Assembly: GCF_900113955.1 (NCBI RefSeq)
Contig: NZ_FORH01000007.1
Location: forward strand, 124,001-188,000
DNA from: Celeribacter neptunius
GTDB taxonomy: Bacteria; Pseudomonadota; Alphaproteobacteria; Rhodobacterales; Rhodobacteraceae
Direction: 5' to 3'
DNA length: 64,000 bases
How positions within the stretch are numbered: position 1 is the first letter of the stretch; the number at the start of each line of letters is the position of its first letter. The notes under the pieces were generated by a model. The model did not search any database and was not told the DNA's origin. It worked only from the letters and a program-made list of their open reading frames with translations. Positions 42,945 to 51,893 of this stretch are shown one piece after another. The position numbers were made by a program, and so were the translations under genes.

Positions 42945-43685
42945 TTACAGGGTGATTTGCGAGTCCTGCGACATGCGAAACGCGTTGAAACCGGCGACAT
43001 GATCGGTGTTGATGCAATCGACGCCCCAATCGCGGATGCGGGCAAACAGAGCCGGATCGTTGCGCTCGCTATAGACCTGGGTCTTCAGCCCTGCCGCTTG
43101 CGCCGCCCGGACGTTTTACAATGTGAAATCATGATGGGCGTGGCCTTCCTGGTCGAAGAACTCGACGATGGCGGCATTGTATTTCTCGATCGCGGCTTCG
43201 GCGTTGCCCTCGCGCCGCCAATGTACCATCTGCCGCACCTCCGGGGCATAGCGCAGCATGTCGAGATGCATTTCTTCGGAAAAGGAACAGGTGTAGCATT
43301 GCGACGCGATGTCGAGCTGGCGAATGAGCCGGGCAATGGCGGCGCAATCGGCCCATTTCACTTCGATATAGAATTGCGCGCGGGTTTTGTAGCGCTCGAA
43401 GAACGCCTCGAGACGCGGCAGGCGCAGCCCTTCGAACCGCGGCGCGAACCAACTGCCGGCATCCAGCGCGTCAAGCTCGGTCGATGTCAGCTCGGCGATG
43501 AGGCCGCTGCCGTCGGTGGTGCGATCCACGCTGTCGTCATGCAGCACATAGAGCACGCCGTCGTGCGACTGGCGGACATCGAATTCGAGAATCTCGCCCC
43601 CCTGCGCCAGCGCCGCGTCAAACGCGGGAAAGGTGTTCTCGGGAGCGGTGAAACGGGCGCCACGGTGGCAGGAAATCAGTGTCAT
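42945..43685 (-). pseudogene. Glycerophosphodiester phosphodiesterase gene interrupted by one in-frame TAA
   Basis: The frame starts at ATG 43685 (MTLISCHRGARFTAPENTFPAF), with the catalytic HRG and PENT of GDPD enzymes, then ILEFDVRQSHDGVLYVLHDDSVDRTTDGSG. A TAA at 43118-43116 stops it after 189 residues. The same frame then continues without further stops for 56 codons to TAA 42947-42945 (NVRAAQAAGLKTQVYSERND, RIRDWGVDCINTDHV), which is the normal GDPD C-terminus. The stop is one C-to-T change from CAA (Gln). Full length would be about 246 aa, typical for the family. It is a fresh pseudogene or a sequencing error. Confidence 0.85.
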
Positions 43686-43751
43686 GCGGGCAGGCTAGGG
43701 CCGTTTCATGACAGGGCGATAACGAGGGGCGCGCAGGCCATCGTCTCGCGA

Positions 43752-43783
43752 AAGAAAAACGCGGGGTCCTGAGACCCCGCGTT
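43752..43783 (-). terminator. Rho-independent terminator after rplY
   Basis: On the minus strand AACGCGGGGTC pairs with GACCCCGCGTT around a four-base loop, followed by a T-run. It lies 36 bp after the rplY stop. Confidence 0.88.
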
Positions 43784-43819
43784 TCAAATTTTCGAACCGG
43801 TCGAAAACCGTGCTGAGGA

Positions 43820-44443
43820 TTATTCCTCGGCTGCGGCCTCTTCGGTCTCTTCCTCGTCGGCGCCGCCGCCCAAACCGGCCGGAGCGGTGATGTTGGCAAT
43901 CACGAAGTCACGCTCGATGACCGGCTTCACGCCAGCGGGCAGTTTGACGTCGGAGATGTGGTACACATCGCCGATGTTGCCGCCGGTGATGTCCAGCTCG
44001 ATGTGGTCCGGAATGTCGGACGCGGTCACGATCAGCTCGACGTCGGAGCGCACGTGGGTCACGACACCGCCGCGTTTGATGCCCGGGGCAGCTTCTTCGC
44101 CGGTGATCACGACCGGGATGAAGAGGTTGACGCGGGAGTTGCGGTGCAGACGCATGAAATCGACATGGGTCGGCAGGTCTTTCACAACGTCACGCTGCAC
44201 GCCGCGGCAGATCACGCGGACGTCGTCATGGCCTTCAACCTTGAGGTTGAACAGCGTCGACAGGAAACGGCCGGCTTTCAGGCGCTTCAGCAGCTCGTTG
44301 AATTTGATGTTGATCGGAAGCGGCTCTTTGTCATCGCCGTAAACGATCCCCGGAACCAGACCGTCGCGACGTGCCTGACGAGCGGCGCCCTTGCCTGTCC
44401 CCGTACGTTCCAAGGCAATAAGATCAGGAATCTCACCAGCCAT
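43820..44443 (-). CDS. rplY: 50S ribosomal protein L25 (CTC form)
   Basis: The 207-aa 5S-rRNA-binding protein starts at ATG 44443 ([36 protein letters not shown]), nine bases after GGAG; an ATG five codons upstream is the weaker choice. The L25 core spans residues 1-95 and the CTC C-terminal domain 100-195 ([46 protein letters not shown]). An acidic tail follows. It heads the minus-strand run that includes pth. The long form is typical of alphaproteobacteria. Confidence 0.95.
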   Translation of the reverse strand: MAGEIPDLIALERTGTGKGAARQARRDGLVPGIVYGDDKEPLPINIKFNELLKRLKAGRFLSTLFNLKVEGHDDVRVICRGVQRDVVKDLPTHVDFMRLHRNSRVNLFIPVVITGEEAAPGIKRGGVVTHVRSDVELIVTASDIPDHIELDITGGNIGDVYHISDVKLPAGVKPVIERDFVIANITAPAGLGGGADEEETEEAAAEE

Positions 44444-44725
44444 TTTTGAATTCTCCATAATAAGGGCGGGACTCCTCCAAGGCTGTAGTCCCGCGTGAAG
44501 CCGTGCCCATACACGGGAATCGCTGAAATGGGAAGGGCCATTCGCGATTTGAGCGCGGATCGCCGACCCGGCTTTGCGTTTATTCGCTCTATACGGGCGA
44601 AGGGCATCGGCGTAGCGTTCGCCAAAGCGCTTTGGCTATGGCGTCGGACTGGCTCGTCGGGTTGGCATGTCGGGCGGGCACATTGGACTGGCGCGGGGCG
44701 GGCAGTGTCGAACGGGAGGTCGCAT

Positions 44726-45916
44726 ATGTCAGGTAACATCTCGAACGGGATCTTCGGCGGGTTCGCAAGAGCTGTGGCGATGTCGCGCGCGCCCTTCATG
44801 GCGCTTGGCGGCACCGGCGTGGTCTGGGGCGCTTTCGCCACCATGGTGCCGGCCTTGAAGGCCCAGACCGGGGCGACGGATGCGCAATTCGGTCTGGCGC
44901 TCCTGGGCTCGGCCACCGGTGGCATGATCGCCATGTATCTTGCCCCCTATCTGCTGGCGCTGTTCAAACATCGCACCCTGCCGATCCTCGCCGTTTTCGC
45001 AGCGATGATGCTGCAGATCCCGCTGCTGGTCTCCGCGCCCTGGCATCTCTTTCCGATGATGGTGGCAATCGGCCTTGCGGTGGCCAGTTTCGACATCGGT
45101 GCGAATCTGCGGATTTCCCAGCTCGAGGCGCAGAGCGGTCTGCATCTGATGAATATCAACCATGCGAATTTCTCGCTGTTTCTCGGCATCGCGGCCATTC
45201 TCACCGGGCTGATGCGCGGTGTCGGATGGGGCATCCCGCAGGTCTTTCCGCTGATCGGCGTGATCCTGTTGGGCTTTGCCTGGCTCTGTCGTGAAGAGAA
45301 AGAGCCCGCCGAGGTGGAGAGCGAAGAGGACAGTGCCGCGCCGGCGCGCCTGCCCTGGGCGGCGATCCTGCCGGTGGCGGTGATGCTCTTCGTCTCCTTC
45401 ATGGGGGAAAACGCGATCGAGAGCTGGTCGGCGCTGTTTCTCGAGCGCGAGCTCGGCGGCGCGCCGGGACAGGGTGGCTTCGGCCCGGCCATGCTCGGTT
45501 TCATCATGTTCATCTTCCGGCTGATGGGGCAGGTGACGACCCAGCGTTTCGGCGAGGCCCGTGTGGTGCTGTTCTCCGGCGTGATGGGGGTGATCGGCGC
45601 CCTGACCCTGTCGCAATCGATGACGCAGGCGGTGGCGCTGCTGGGCATTGCGCTCACCGCGATCGGCATGGCGGTGATCGTGCCCACCGCCACCTCGCTT
45701 CTCGGCAAACATGTGCATAAGCGTCATCGCAGCTTTGCCGTCTCGCGGGCCTGGATGATCGGCTTTGCCGGCTTCTTCGTCGGCCCTTCCGTGATCGGCC
45801 TGATCTCGGAGAGCTACGGGCTGCGCATAGCGTTCCTGTTCGTGGCCGCCATGGTCGCGCTGATCATTCCAGCCGTCTGGCGGCTGGAGCGGGCCGGACC
45901 CGCTCCGAAGACCTGA
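44726..45916 (+). CDS. MFS transporter
   Basis: The 396-aa protein starts at ATG 44726 (MSGNISNGIFGGFARAVAMS) behind GGGAGG; the frame is open upstream but unlike the family. It has twelve hydrophobic helices in two halves separated by an acidic loop (CREEKEPAEVESEEDSAAPARLP) near residue 200. FGLALLGSATGGMIAMYLAPYLL and SFDIGANLRISQLEAQSG resemble the fucose-permease/YbjJ-like branch of MFS. The substrate is unknown. It stands between rplY (divergent) and lldD (convergent), without partners. Confidence 0.88.
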   Translation: MSGNISNGIFGGFARAVAMSRAPFMALGGTGVVWGAFATMVPALKAQTGATDAQFGLALLGSATGGMIAMYLAPYLLALFKHRTLPILAVFAAMMLQIPLLVSAPWHLFPMMVAIGLAVASFDIGANLRISQLEAQSGLHLMNINHANFSLFLGIAAILTGLMRGVGWGIPQVFPLIGVILLGFAWLCREEKEPAEVESEEDSAAPARLPWAAILPVAVMLFVSFMGENAIESWSALFLERELGGAPGQGGFGPAMLGFIMFIFRLMGQVTTQRFGEARVVLFSGVMGVIGALTLSQSMTQAVALLGIALTAIGMAVIVPTATSLLGKHVHKRHRSFAVSRAWMIGFAGFFVGPSVIGLISESYGLRIAFLFVAAMVALIIPAVWRLERAGPAPKT

Positions 45917-45919
45917 GCC

Positions 45920-47083
45920 TCAGGCCCAGCGGCCGGTGAAATCCTCCGGCACCAGAACCACGTCGCGGTCGAGATCCTCGACCGACTTGCGGCCGCAGAG
46001 CGCCATGGAGATGTCGAGTTCCTTGTGGATCACCTCGAGCGCCTTGGTCACACCCTGCTCGCCCATGGCGCCGAGACCGTGGATGAAGGCCCGGCCGATG
46101 AACGTGCCTTTTGCCCCCATGGCCAGCGCTTTCAACACGTCCTGACCGGAGCGGATTCCGCTGTCGAGATGCACCTCGACCTGATCGCCCACCGCGTCCA
46201 TGATCGCCGGCAGCATCCTGATCGAAGACAGCGCCCCGTCAAGCTGGCGCCCGCCGTGGTTCGACACCACGATGGCGTCGCAGCCGGTCTTGGCGGCCAT
46301 GATGGCGTCCTCGGGCTCCATCACGCCCTTGAGAATGAGCGGCCCGCCCCACATCTCCTTGATCGCTTCGATCTTGCCCCAGTCGAGCCGCGGGTCGAAT
46401 TGCTCGGCGGTCCATTTGAACAGCGATGAGGGATCGTCCACATCTTTCGCGTGGCCGATGATATTGCCAAAGCCGCGGCGTTTGGTGCCGAGCATCTCCA
46501 GCCCCCATGTCCATTTCGTCGCCAGATCGGCGAGCACGGCGGGGGTGAGCTTGGGCGGGGCGGAGAGACCGTTTTTCAGATCCTTGTGGCGTTGGCCGAG
46601 GATTTGCAGATCGAGCGTCAGCACCAAGGCCGAACAGCCCGCATCTTTGGCGCGCTGGATGATATTTTTTAGAAACTCCTGATCGCGCATCACATAGAGC
46701 TGAAACCAGAAGGGGTTCGTGGTGTGCTCTGCGACATCTTCGATCGAGCAGATCGACATGGTCGAAAGCGTGAAGGGCACGCCGAATTTTTCCGCCGCTT
46801 TCGCCGCCTTGATCTCGCCATCGGCGCGCTGCATGCCGGTGAGGCCGACGGGCGCCAGCGCAACCGGCATGGCCACGTCCTGGCCGATCATCTGGGTCGC
46901 GGTGGAGCGCCCCTCCATATCGACGGCCACGCGTTGGCGCAGACGGATCTGATCGAAATCCGTGGTGTTCTCGCGAAAGGTCTGCTCGGTCCAGGACCCG
47001 CTTTCGCAATAGTCATAGAACATCTTCGGCGTGCGTTTTCTATGCAGCCGTTTCAGATCGTCGATATTGGTGATGACGGGCAT
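45920..47083 (-). CDS. lldD: FMN-dependent alpha-hydroxy-acid (L-lactate) dehydrogenase
   Basis: The 387-aa enzyme starts at ATG 47083 (MPVITNIDDLKRLHRKRTPKMFYDYCESG). FMN and substrate motifs are PVALAPVGLTGMQRADGE, FTLSTMSICSIEDVAE, FWFQLYVMRD, LVLTLDLQILGQR, LILKGVMEPEDA, IVVSNHGGRQLDGA (catalytic His) and VHLDSGIRSGQDVLKALAMGA. It would oxidise L-lactate to pyruvate and pass electrons to quinone. Related mandelate or glycolate enzymes remain possible, since specificity is hard to read. A dyad GAATTGGTTC/GAACCAATTC just upstream (47100-47126) looks like a GntR-type operator. Confidence 0.9.
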   Translation of the reverse strand: MPVITNIDDLKRLHRKRTPKMFYDYCESGSWTEQTFRENTTDFDQIRLRQRVAVDMEGRSTATQMIGQDVAMPVALAPVGLTGMQRADGEIKAAKAAEKFGVPFTLSTMSICSIEDVAEHTTNPFWFQLYVMRDQEFLKNIIQRAKDAGCSALVLTLDLQILGQRHKDLKNGLSAPPKLTPAVLADLATKWTWGLEMLGTKRRGFGNIIGHAKDVDDPSSLFKWTAEQFDPRLDWGKIEAIKEMWGGPLILKGVMEPEDAIMAAKTGCDAIVVSNHGGRQLDGALSSIRMLPAIMDAVGDQVEVHLDSGIRSGQDVLKALAMGAKGTFIGRAFIHGLGAMGEQGVTKALEVIHKELDISMALCGRKSVEDLDRDVVLVPEDFTGRWA

Positions 47084-47099
47084 GGCACCTCTTCCTGTC

Positions 47100-47126
47100 G
47101 AATTGGTTCTAATAGCGAACCAATTC
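47100..47126. promoter_or_regulatory. Inverted repeat upstream of lldD, GntR/LldR-like
   Basis: GAATTGGTTC (47100-47109) and GAACCAATTC (47117-47126) are perfect arms with a 7-bp spacer. They lie 17 bp before the lldD ATG on its strand. The AATTGG...CCAATT edges recall operators of the LldR/FadR group. No regulator gene is adjacent. Confidence 0.6.
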
Positions 47127-47189
47127 GCACATATTCGCGGTGCGGCCAAGGCTGAAATTCAGCGAGGCTCGCCCGCAGTGCTATTGGCC

Positions 47190-48095
47190 TCACAGCGCCA
47201 TGAAAATCGCGAGCGTGTCGTCCAGCTCGCGGTCGAGATAGGCAATGCCCAAGGACAGTTCGATGAGCCTGCGCCGCATCTCGTCCTCATCGCGGGTCTC
47301 TGCCACGCTGCTCAGGAGCGGTTCGATGCCGTTCCAGTCCTGCCATGCGGTGAGGTTGGCCAATTCCAACTCCTCGCTCACGGCGATCACGGCCCGGGTC
47401 GGCTGTACGAAGGTCAGATCAAAACTGTTCCGGTCAAAGGCCGCGATATGGCCGGTAAGGTTCTCAATATGAGGCCCGGCCTGATCCGCGGCGGCGAGGT
47501 GGATGAAACAGGCGGACTGCCCCGCCTGCTGCAACAGCCGGTTCTGACTGCTGGCGGTGGCGATCACCCGGTTGCGTTCCAACTGCTCCGGGCTGCTGTC
47601 GACCGAGGTTTTCAATTCCAGCGACTGGGTGACATTGCGCAACAGCTTTTCCAGCGATCCGGCCTTGAAGCCGAGTTTGAGCACATCCTTGTCGCTCAGC
47701 CCCTCGTCGGAGAGAAAGGCCGTGATCTTCTTGTCCAAGCCTTTCCAGACCATCTCGACCGAGCCCATCTGGGTGCGGATATTGCCATTGCTGATCGCGG
47801 GGATGCCGCGGCTCTCATCGCCATTCACGAGCCCCTGCAGGGTCGCGGCGATTTCATCGCGGGTGGTCTCCAGCTCGCGACGGTTTTGCGCCGTGTCGAT
47901 CCCGGATTGAACGAAACAGATGTTGCGCACCAGACGATGGCCGAGCGCGGCCTGCCGCCCGAGCAGCTGGATTTGCCGGGCATAGATCTGATCCGTGTCT
48001 TGCGCGGTTTCAGAGGCGCCGAGCGTTTGCGGCAGTGCGTTCAGGGACAGGAACAGAGCGAAGAGAAGAAAATATCTGTAAGAATATCTGGGCAT
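47190..48095 (-). CDS. Periplasmic protein with PilJ/NarX-type sensing domains
   Basis: The 301-aa protein (MPRYSYRYFLLFALFLSLNALPQTLGASE) has a signal peptide and then two helical blocks. The first, IYARQIQLLGRQAALGHRLVRNICFVQSGID, and the second, LLQQAGQSACFIHLAA, resemble the type IV pili methyl-accepting (PilJ-N) sensing domain. There is no HAMP, kinase or methyl-accepting part, so it is a free periplasmic protein. In NarX-type sensors such helices bind nitrate/nitrite. The ligand and partner here are unknown. It appears monocistronic between two terminator-bounded units. Confidence 0.78.
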   Translation of the reverse strand: MPRYSYRYFLLFALFLSLNALPQTLGASETAQDTDQIYARQIQLLGRQAALGHRLVRNICFVQSGIDTAQNRRELETTRDEIAATLQGLVNGDESRGIPAISNGNIRTQMGSVEMVWKGLDKKITAFLSDEGLSDKDVLKLGFKAGSLEKLLRNVTQSLELKTSVDSSPEQLERNRVIATASSQNRLLQQAGQSACFIHLAAADQAGPHIENLTGHIAAFDRNSFDLTFVQPTRAVIAVSEELELANLTAWQDWNGIEPLLSSVAETRDEDEMRRRLIELSLGIAYLDRELDDTLAIFMAL

Positions 48096-48171
48096 GACGG
48101 TCTCGATTTGTGCGTTTTTCTCACGCTTTTCGAGAGGTCTTGCCAGACTATGAATAGAGACGGAGATTGTT

Positions 48172-48198
48172 AAAAAGCCCGCTATTTCGCGGGCTTTT
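48172..48198 (-). terminator. Rho-independent terminator after the carboxynorspermidine dehydrogenase gene
   Basis: AAAAGCCCGC and GCGGGCTTTT pair perfectly across six bases, and the minus-strand transcript then runs into TTTTTAAC. It separates the polyamine pair from the PilJ-like gene. Confidence 0.88.
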
Positions 48199-48250
48199 CA
48201 GGTGTCTGTGCTCAGGAAGTGATCAGGTGGCCCCGATCAGCCGTTCCTGC

Positions 48251-49495
48251 TCAGCCGTTCCAGGGCTTGTCTTCGCCGCCCAGACCGCCGATCTGCATGC
48301 GCGTCGGCAGGCCGATCTTGTCGAGGATGGTGAAGAACGGTTTCGGGTCGAGCTCCTCGACGTTCTTCATCGTGCCGGCATCCCAGTCGCCGGAGGCGAT
48401 CAGCATGGCGGCGGCCACGGGCGGCACGCCGGCGGTGTAGCTGATGCCCTGCGAGCCGACCTCGTTATAGGCCTCCTTGTGATCGGCGACATTGTAGACG
48501 AAGACCTCGAAATCCTCGCCATCCTTGGTGCCTTTCACCAGATCGCCGATACAGGTCTTGCCCTCGTAATTCGGGGCGAGGCTGGACGGGTCGGGCAGCA
48601 CGGCTTTCACGACCTTGAGCGGCACGACCTCTTGCCCTTCGGCGGTTTTCACCGGCTGCTCGGAGAGAAGCCCGAGGTTTTGCAGCACGGTGAAGACATT
48701 GATGTAATGCTCGCCAAAGCCCATCCAGAACCGCACATCGGCCTGCGGGTAATTGGTCGCGAGGCTATGCACCTCGTCATGGCCCGACTGATAGGCGCGC
48801 TGGGTGCCGACCACCGGCAGATCCCAGTCATGCCCGGTCTCGAACATCTTCTTCTCTTTCCACTGCTGGTCTTCCCAGTAGTAGACGACGCCGGTGAATT
48901 CGCGGAAGTTGATCTCCGGATCGAAATTCGTGGCGAAGTACTTGCCGTGGGAGCCTGCGTTGATGTCGACGATGTCGATGGATTTCACCTCGTCCATCAT
49001 GTCGATGGCAAAGCGCGCGAAGGCGTTCACAACGCCCGGATCGAACCCGGCGCCGAGGATCGCGGTCACGCCCTTCTCGGCACAAAGATCGCGTTTCTTC
49101 CACTCGTAATTGCCGTACCAGGGCGGGGTCTCGCAGATCTTGGTCGGATCCTCGTGAATCGCCGTGTCGATATAGGCCGCACCCGTGTCGATACAGGCGT
49201 CGAGCACCGTCATGTTGACGAAGGCCGAGCCGACATTGATCACGATCTGCGCGCCGGTCTCGCGAATGAGCGCGGCCACGGCCCCGCTGTCCATCGCGTC
49301 GACCTGATGGGCTTTCAGAACGCCCTGTTGTTTCATCGCGGCCTTCTCACGGACCGACTCAAGGATCGCTTCGCATTTCGAGAGCGTCCGGCTGGCGATA
49401 TGGATATCGCCGAGCACATCGTTGTTTTGCGCGCATTTATGCGCGACGACCTGAGCGACGCCACCGGCGCCGATGATGAGAACGTTCCGTTTCAA
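48251..49495 (-). CDS. Carboxynorspermidine/carboxyspermidine dehydrogenase (saccharopine-dehydrogenase fold)
   Basis: The 414-aa protein (MKRNVLIIGAGGVAQVVAHKCAQ) has an N-terminal Rossmann fold with GAGGVAQ, then IASRTLSKCEAIL and VINVGSAFVNMTVLDACIDTGAAYIDTAIHED. GAGFDPGVVNAFARFA in the middle is typical of the CANSDH group. It joins aspartate semialdehyde to a diamine by NADPH-dependent reductive amination, making carboxyspermidine or carboxynorspermidine. The decarboxylase gene lies 45 bp upstream on the same strand, so the two form a polyamine operon ending at the terminator near 48185. Confidence 0.93.
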   Translation of the reverse strand: MKRNVLIIGAGGVAQVVAHKCAQNNDVLGDIHIASRTLSKCEAILESVREKAAMKQQGVLKAHQVDAMDSGAVAALIRETGAQIVINVGSAFVNMTVLDACIDTGAAYIDTAIHEDPTKICETPPWYGNYEWKKRDLCAEKGVTAILGAGFDPGVVNAFARFAIDMMDEVKSIDIVDINAGSHGKYFATNFDPEINFREFTGVVYYWEDQQWKEKKMFETGHDWDLPVVGTQRAYQSGHDEVHSLATNYPQADVRFWMGFGEHYINVFTVLQNLGLLSEQPVKTAEGQEVVPLKVVKAVLPDPSSLAPNYEGKTCIGDLVKGTKDGEDFEVFVYNVADHKEAYNEVGSQGISYTAGVPPVAAAMLIASGDWDAGTMKNVEELDPKPFFTILDKIGLPTRMQIGGLGGEDKPWNG

Positions 49496-49540
49496 CGGTA
49501 GGGACCCCCTTATCGTTTCGTGGGTGAGGTGTGAGGACGC

Positions 49541-50635
49541 TCAGCCGAGCGCCTTGAGGAAATCGTCATAGCCGAAGTCGCGCACGACATGTTCGGTCCC
49601 GTCCAATTCGCGGATTGCGATGGCGGGCATTTTAACGCCATTGAACCAGTTCTTTTTGACCATTGTGTAACCGGCGGCGTCGTCGATGGTGACACGGTCG
49701 CCGATTTCGAGCTCTTTGTCGAATCTGGCGTCCCCGAAAATATCCCCGGCGAGGCAGGTCTTGCCGGCGATCTGATACTCATGTGTGCCGTTTTGCGGCA
49801 GCTTGGCGGTCTCGCGGTAGATCAACAGGTCGAGCATATGCGCCTCGATGGAACTGTCGACCACGGCGACCTTTTTACCGTTGTCGATGATGTCCAGGAC
49901 CGAAACTTCCAACGTTGCGGATTTGGTGATCGAGGCCTCGCCGGGCTCCAGATAGACCTGCACGCCCATGGCGTCGGAGAAGGCCTTGAGCCGGTCGGCG
50001 AGTTTTTCGATCGGGTAGCCCTCGCCGGTAAAGTGAATGCCGCCGCCGAGGCTGATCCAGTCGAGACGCTTGAGGAAGCTGCCGAATTCCCCCTCGATAC
50101 GGGTGAGTTGATCCGAGAACAGCTCGAAATTGCTGTTCTCGCAATTGTAATGGATCATCACGCCGTTGATGCGGTCCTCGGCCATCTCAAGACGTGCCAT
50201 GTCCCATTCGCCCAGCCTCGAGTAGGGCCGCGCCGGGTCGGCGAGGTCAAACCCGGAGGTCGAAAACCGCGGATTGAGCCGCAGGCCGGTGGCGATGCCC
50301 TTGGCCTTGTCGCCAAACCGGTCGAGCTGCCCGAGCGAGTTGAAGATGATCTTGTCGGCGTAGCTCACCGCCTCGTCGATTTCGTGATCGGCCCAGCCCA
50401 CGGAATAGGCATGGGTCTCACGGCCGAATTTTTCCTTGCCCAAGCGCAGCTCATAGAGCGACGACGATGTCGTCCCGTCCATATAGTCGCGCATGAAGTC
50501 GAACACCGGCCAGGTCGAGAAACACTTGAGCGCGAGCAAGGCCTTGGCGCCGGAGTTTTCCCGAAGCCAGGCGATCTTTTCCATGTTCGGCAGAAGCTTT
50601 GCCTTGTCGATCAGGTAGTAAGGCGTCTGGATCAT
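49541..50635 (-). CDS. nspC: Carboxynorspermidine decarboxylase
   Basis: The 364-aa PLP enzyme starts at ATG 50635 (MIQTPYYLIDKAKLLPNMEK), behind GGAGGGA. It has the alanine-racemase-like barrel with the PLP Lys in ALLALKCFSTWPVFD at about 39. Further motifs are HYNCENSNFELFSDQL, ISLGGGIHFTGEGYP and LEPGEASI. The second domain contains the active-site Cys/Asp region (CLAGDIFGDARFD). It decarboxylates carboxyspermidine or carboxynorspermidine to the polyamine. Together with the dehydrogenase downstream it gives the alternative spermidine route common in this group. Confidence 0.94.
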   Translation of the reverse strand: MIQTPYYLIDKAKLLPNMEKIAWLRENSGAKALLALKCFSTWPVFDFMRDYMDGTTSSSLYELRLGKEKFGRETHAYSVGWADHEIDEAVSYADKIIFNSLGQLDRFGDKAKGIATGLRLNPRFSTSGFDLADPARPYSRLGEWDMARLEMAEDRINGVMIHYNCENSNFELFSDQLTRIEGEFGSFLKRLDWISLGGGIHFTGEGYPIEKLADRLKAFSDAMGVQVYLEPGEASITKSATLEVSVLDIIDNGKKVAVVDSSIEAHMLDLLIYRETAKLPQNGTHEYQIAGKTCLAGDIFGDARFDKELEIGDRVTIDDAAGYTMVKKNWFNGVKMPAIAIRELDGTEHVVRDFGYDDFLKALG

Positions 50636-50736
50636 CTCGGTCCCTCCTGCGGGCAAAGGATCGGTCTTGGCCGCACTTAGGGCGATTCATCCCCGAGGGG
50701 CAAGTCTCTTGCCGGTGCTTTTGCCGGGGAAATCCG

Positions 50737-51303
50737 TCAGCCGAGCGCCTGAAACACGGCGCGCAGCTGGTCCTGCGTCGGTTTCGGCCCCTGTCCCGTC
50801 ACATACATGAGCATGATGCCGTCGACGAGGCCGGCACATGTGTCGATCTTCTCCGGGCTGCTCTGTTTCGCGACAAGTTCGAGAAAGAACTCGATCGGGC
50901 GGCGGGCGGCGCGGGTGAGCATGTCACCGACCCCGGCAAGCTCTTCGCGACGCGCGCTCGCCAGCGTCAGCTCGATGCGTGCCAGATAGAGATCCTGCGC
51001 GGTCTCGGCATAGCTCACCACCTCTTCACCGACAAAGGCGATCCCGGCCTCCATGCCGTCGCGGGCGACATGTTCGGCGAAGCCCAGCTGTAATGCGTCG
51101 CAATCCTTGCCCAGCAAATCCCCCAGGTGTTCCGCCGCGGCCGTCAACAGTGCGGCTTTCTTGGCGAAATAATAGCTTGTCGAGCCCTGCGGCAGGCCCG
51201 CCGCCAGATCGACGGCGCGATGCGTGACCCCGTCGAGCCCGGCGCGCGCAAGCTGGGTGATTGTCGCGTCGAGGATCGCGGTTCTGCGTTGTTGTTTTTC
51301 CAT
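50737..51303 (-). CDS. TetR-family transcriptional regulator
   Basis: The 188-aa protein starts at ATG 51303 (MEKQQRRTAILDATITQLARAG); an adjacent ATG at 51306 is equally possible. The HTH is VTHRAVDLAAGLPQGSTSYYFAKKAAL at about 25-52, and a helical ligand domain follows. It is divergent from the RidA-family gene. A perfect 20-bp palindrome lies between the two starts (51369-51388), the natural place for an autoregulatory operator that also controls ridA. The ligand is unknown. Confidence 0.9.
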   Translation of the reverse strand: MEKQQRRTAILDATITQLARAGLDGVTHRAVDLAAGLPQGSTSYYFAKKAALLTAAAEHLGDLLGKDCDALQLGFAEHVARDGMEAGIAFVGEEVVSYAETAQDLYLARIELTLASARREELAGVGDMLTRAARRPIEFFLELVAKQSSPEKIDTCAGLVDGIMLMYVTGQGPKPTQDQLRAVFQALG

Positions 51304-51368
51304 CATCGTTTTTCCGCCGTCGTTTTCCTGCCCTCGTTTTCCTGCCGAGGTTTTCACGTTGTGAGGTG

Positions 51369-51388
51369 AACTCTACATATGTAGAGTT
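51369..51388. promoter_or_regulatory. Perfect 20-bp palindrome between tetR-type and ridA-type genes
   Basis: AACTCTACAT is followed directly by its exact inverse ATGTAGAGTT. It lies 66 bp from the TetR start and 44 bp from the RidA start, covering both promoters. Length and symmetry suit a TetR dimer site. Confidence 0.8.
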
Positions 51389-51432
51389 TTTCCATACATA
51401 TGATTCTTCCTTCAAGACGAAAGACCTGAATT

Positions 51433-51843
51433 ATGACCGATACCATGACACGGATGAACCCCAAAGGCCTGCCGGATGCGGCGGCGCTTGGATATTCTCA
51501 GATTTCCATCCTGGAGAGCTCCGGCCGCGTCGCCTATGTCTCTGGCCAGGTGGCCTGGCGCGCCGATGGGGCGGAGGTGCCCGAGAGCCTCGCCGAGCAG
51601 ACCGCCATCGCCGCCGCCAATGCCCAGACCGCGCTCGATGCGCTGGGCGCCACGCCCGAGGATATTGCGATTTTGCGCTGTTTTGTCGTGGGACTGTCGC
51701 CCGAGGCGATGGAAGAGGCCTATCCGCCGCTGATGTCCTTCCTGAACGGGGCGCAGCCGTCTTTGACCGGGATCGGTGTCGCGGCGCTGGCGGCGCCGGA
51801 TCTCAAGATCGAACTGGAAATGACCGTCCGGCTGCCGGCATAA
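51433..51843 (+). CDS. RidA-family (YjgF) protein, non-archetypal
   Basis: The 136-aa protein (MTDTMTRMNPKGLPDAAALGYSQI) has the YjgF/RidA fold pattern VAYVSGQVAWRADGAEVPESLAEQTAIAAANAQTALDALGATPEDI and DLKIELEMTVRLP. In archetypal RidA an arginine just before the final strand is required for imine hydrolysis; in the matching stretch here (ALAAPDLKIELEM) I see none, so it is probably one of the other Rid subfamilies. It is divergent from the TetR-family gene and likely its main target. A second ATG four codons in is an alternative start. Confidence 0.85.
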   Translation: MTDTMTRMNPKGLPDAAALGYSQISILESSGRVAYVSGQVAWRADGAEVPESLAEQTAIAAANAQTALDALGATPEDIAILRCFVVGLSPEAMEEAYPPLMSFLNGAQPSLTGIGVAALAAPDLKIELEMTVRLPA

Positions 51844-51893
51844 CGTCGGCAGCCCGGAAAGGGGCGCAACGTCTTCAGGCGTCACGGGCGGGG

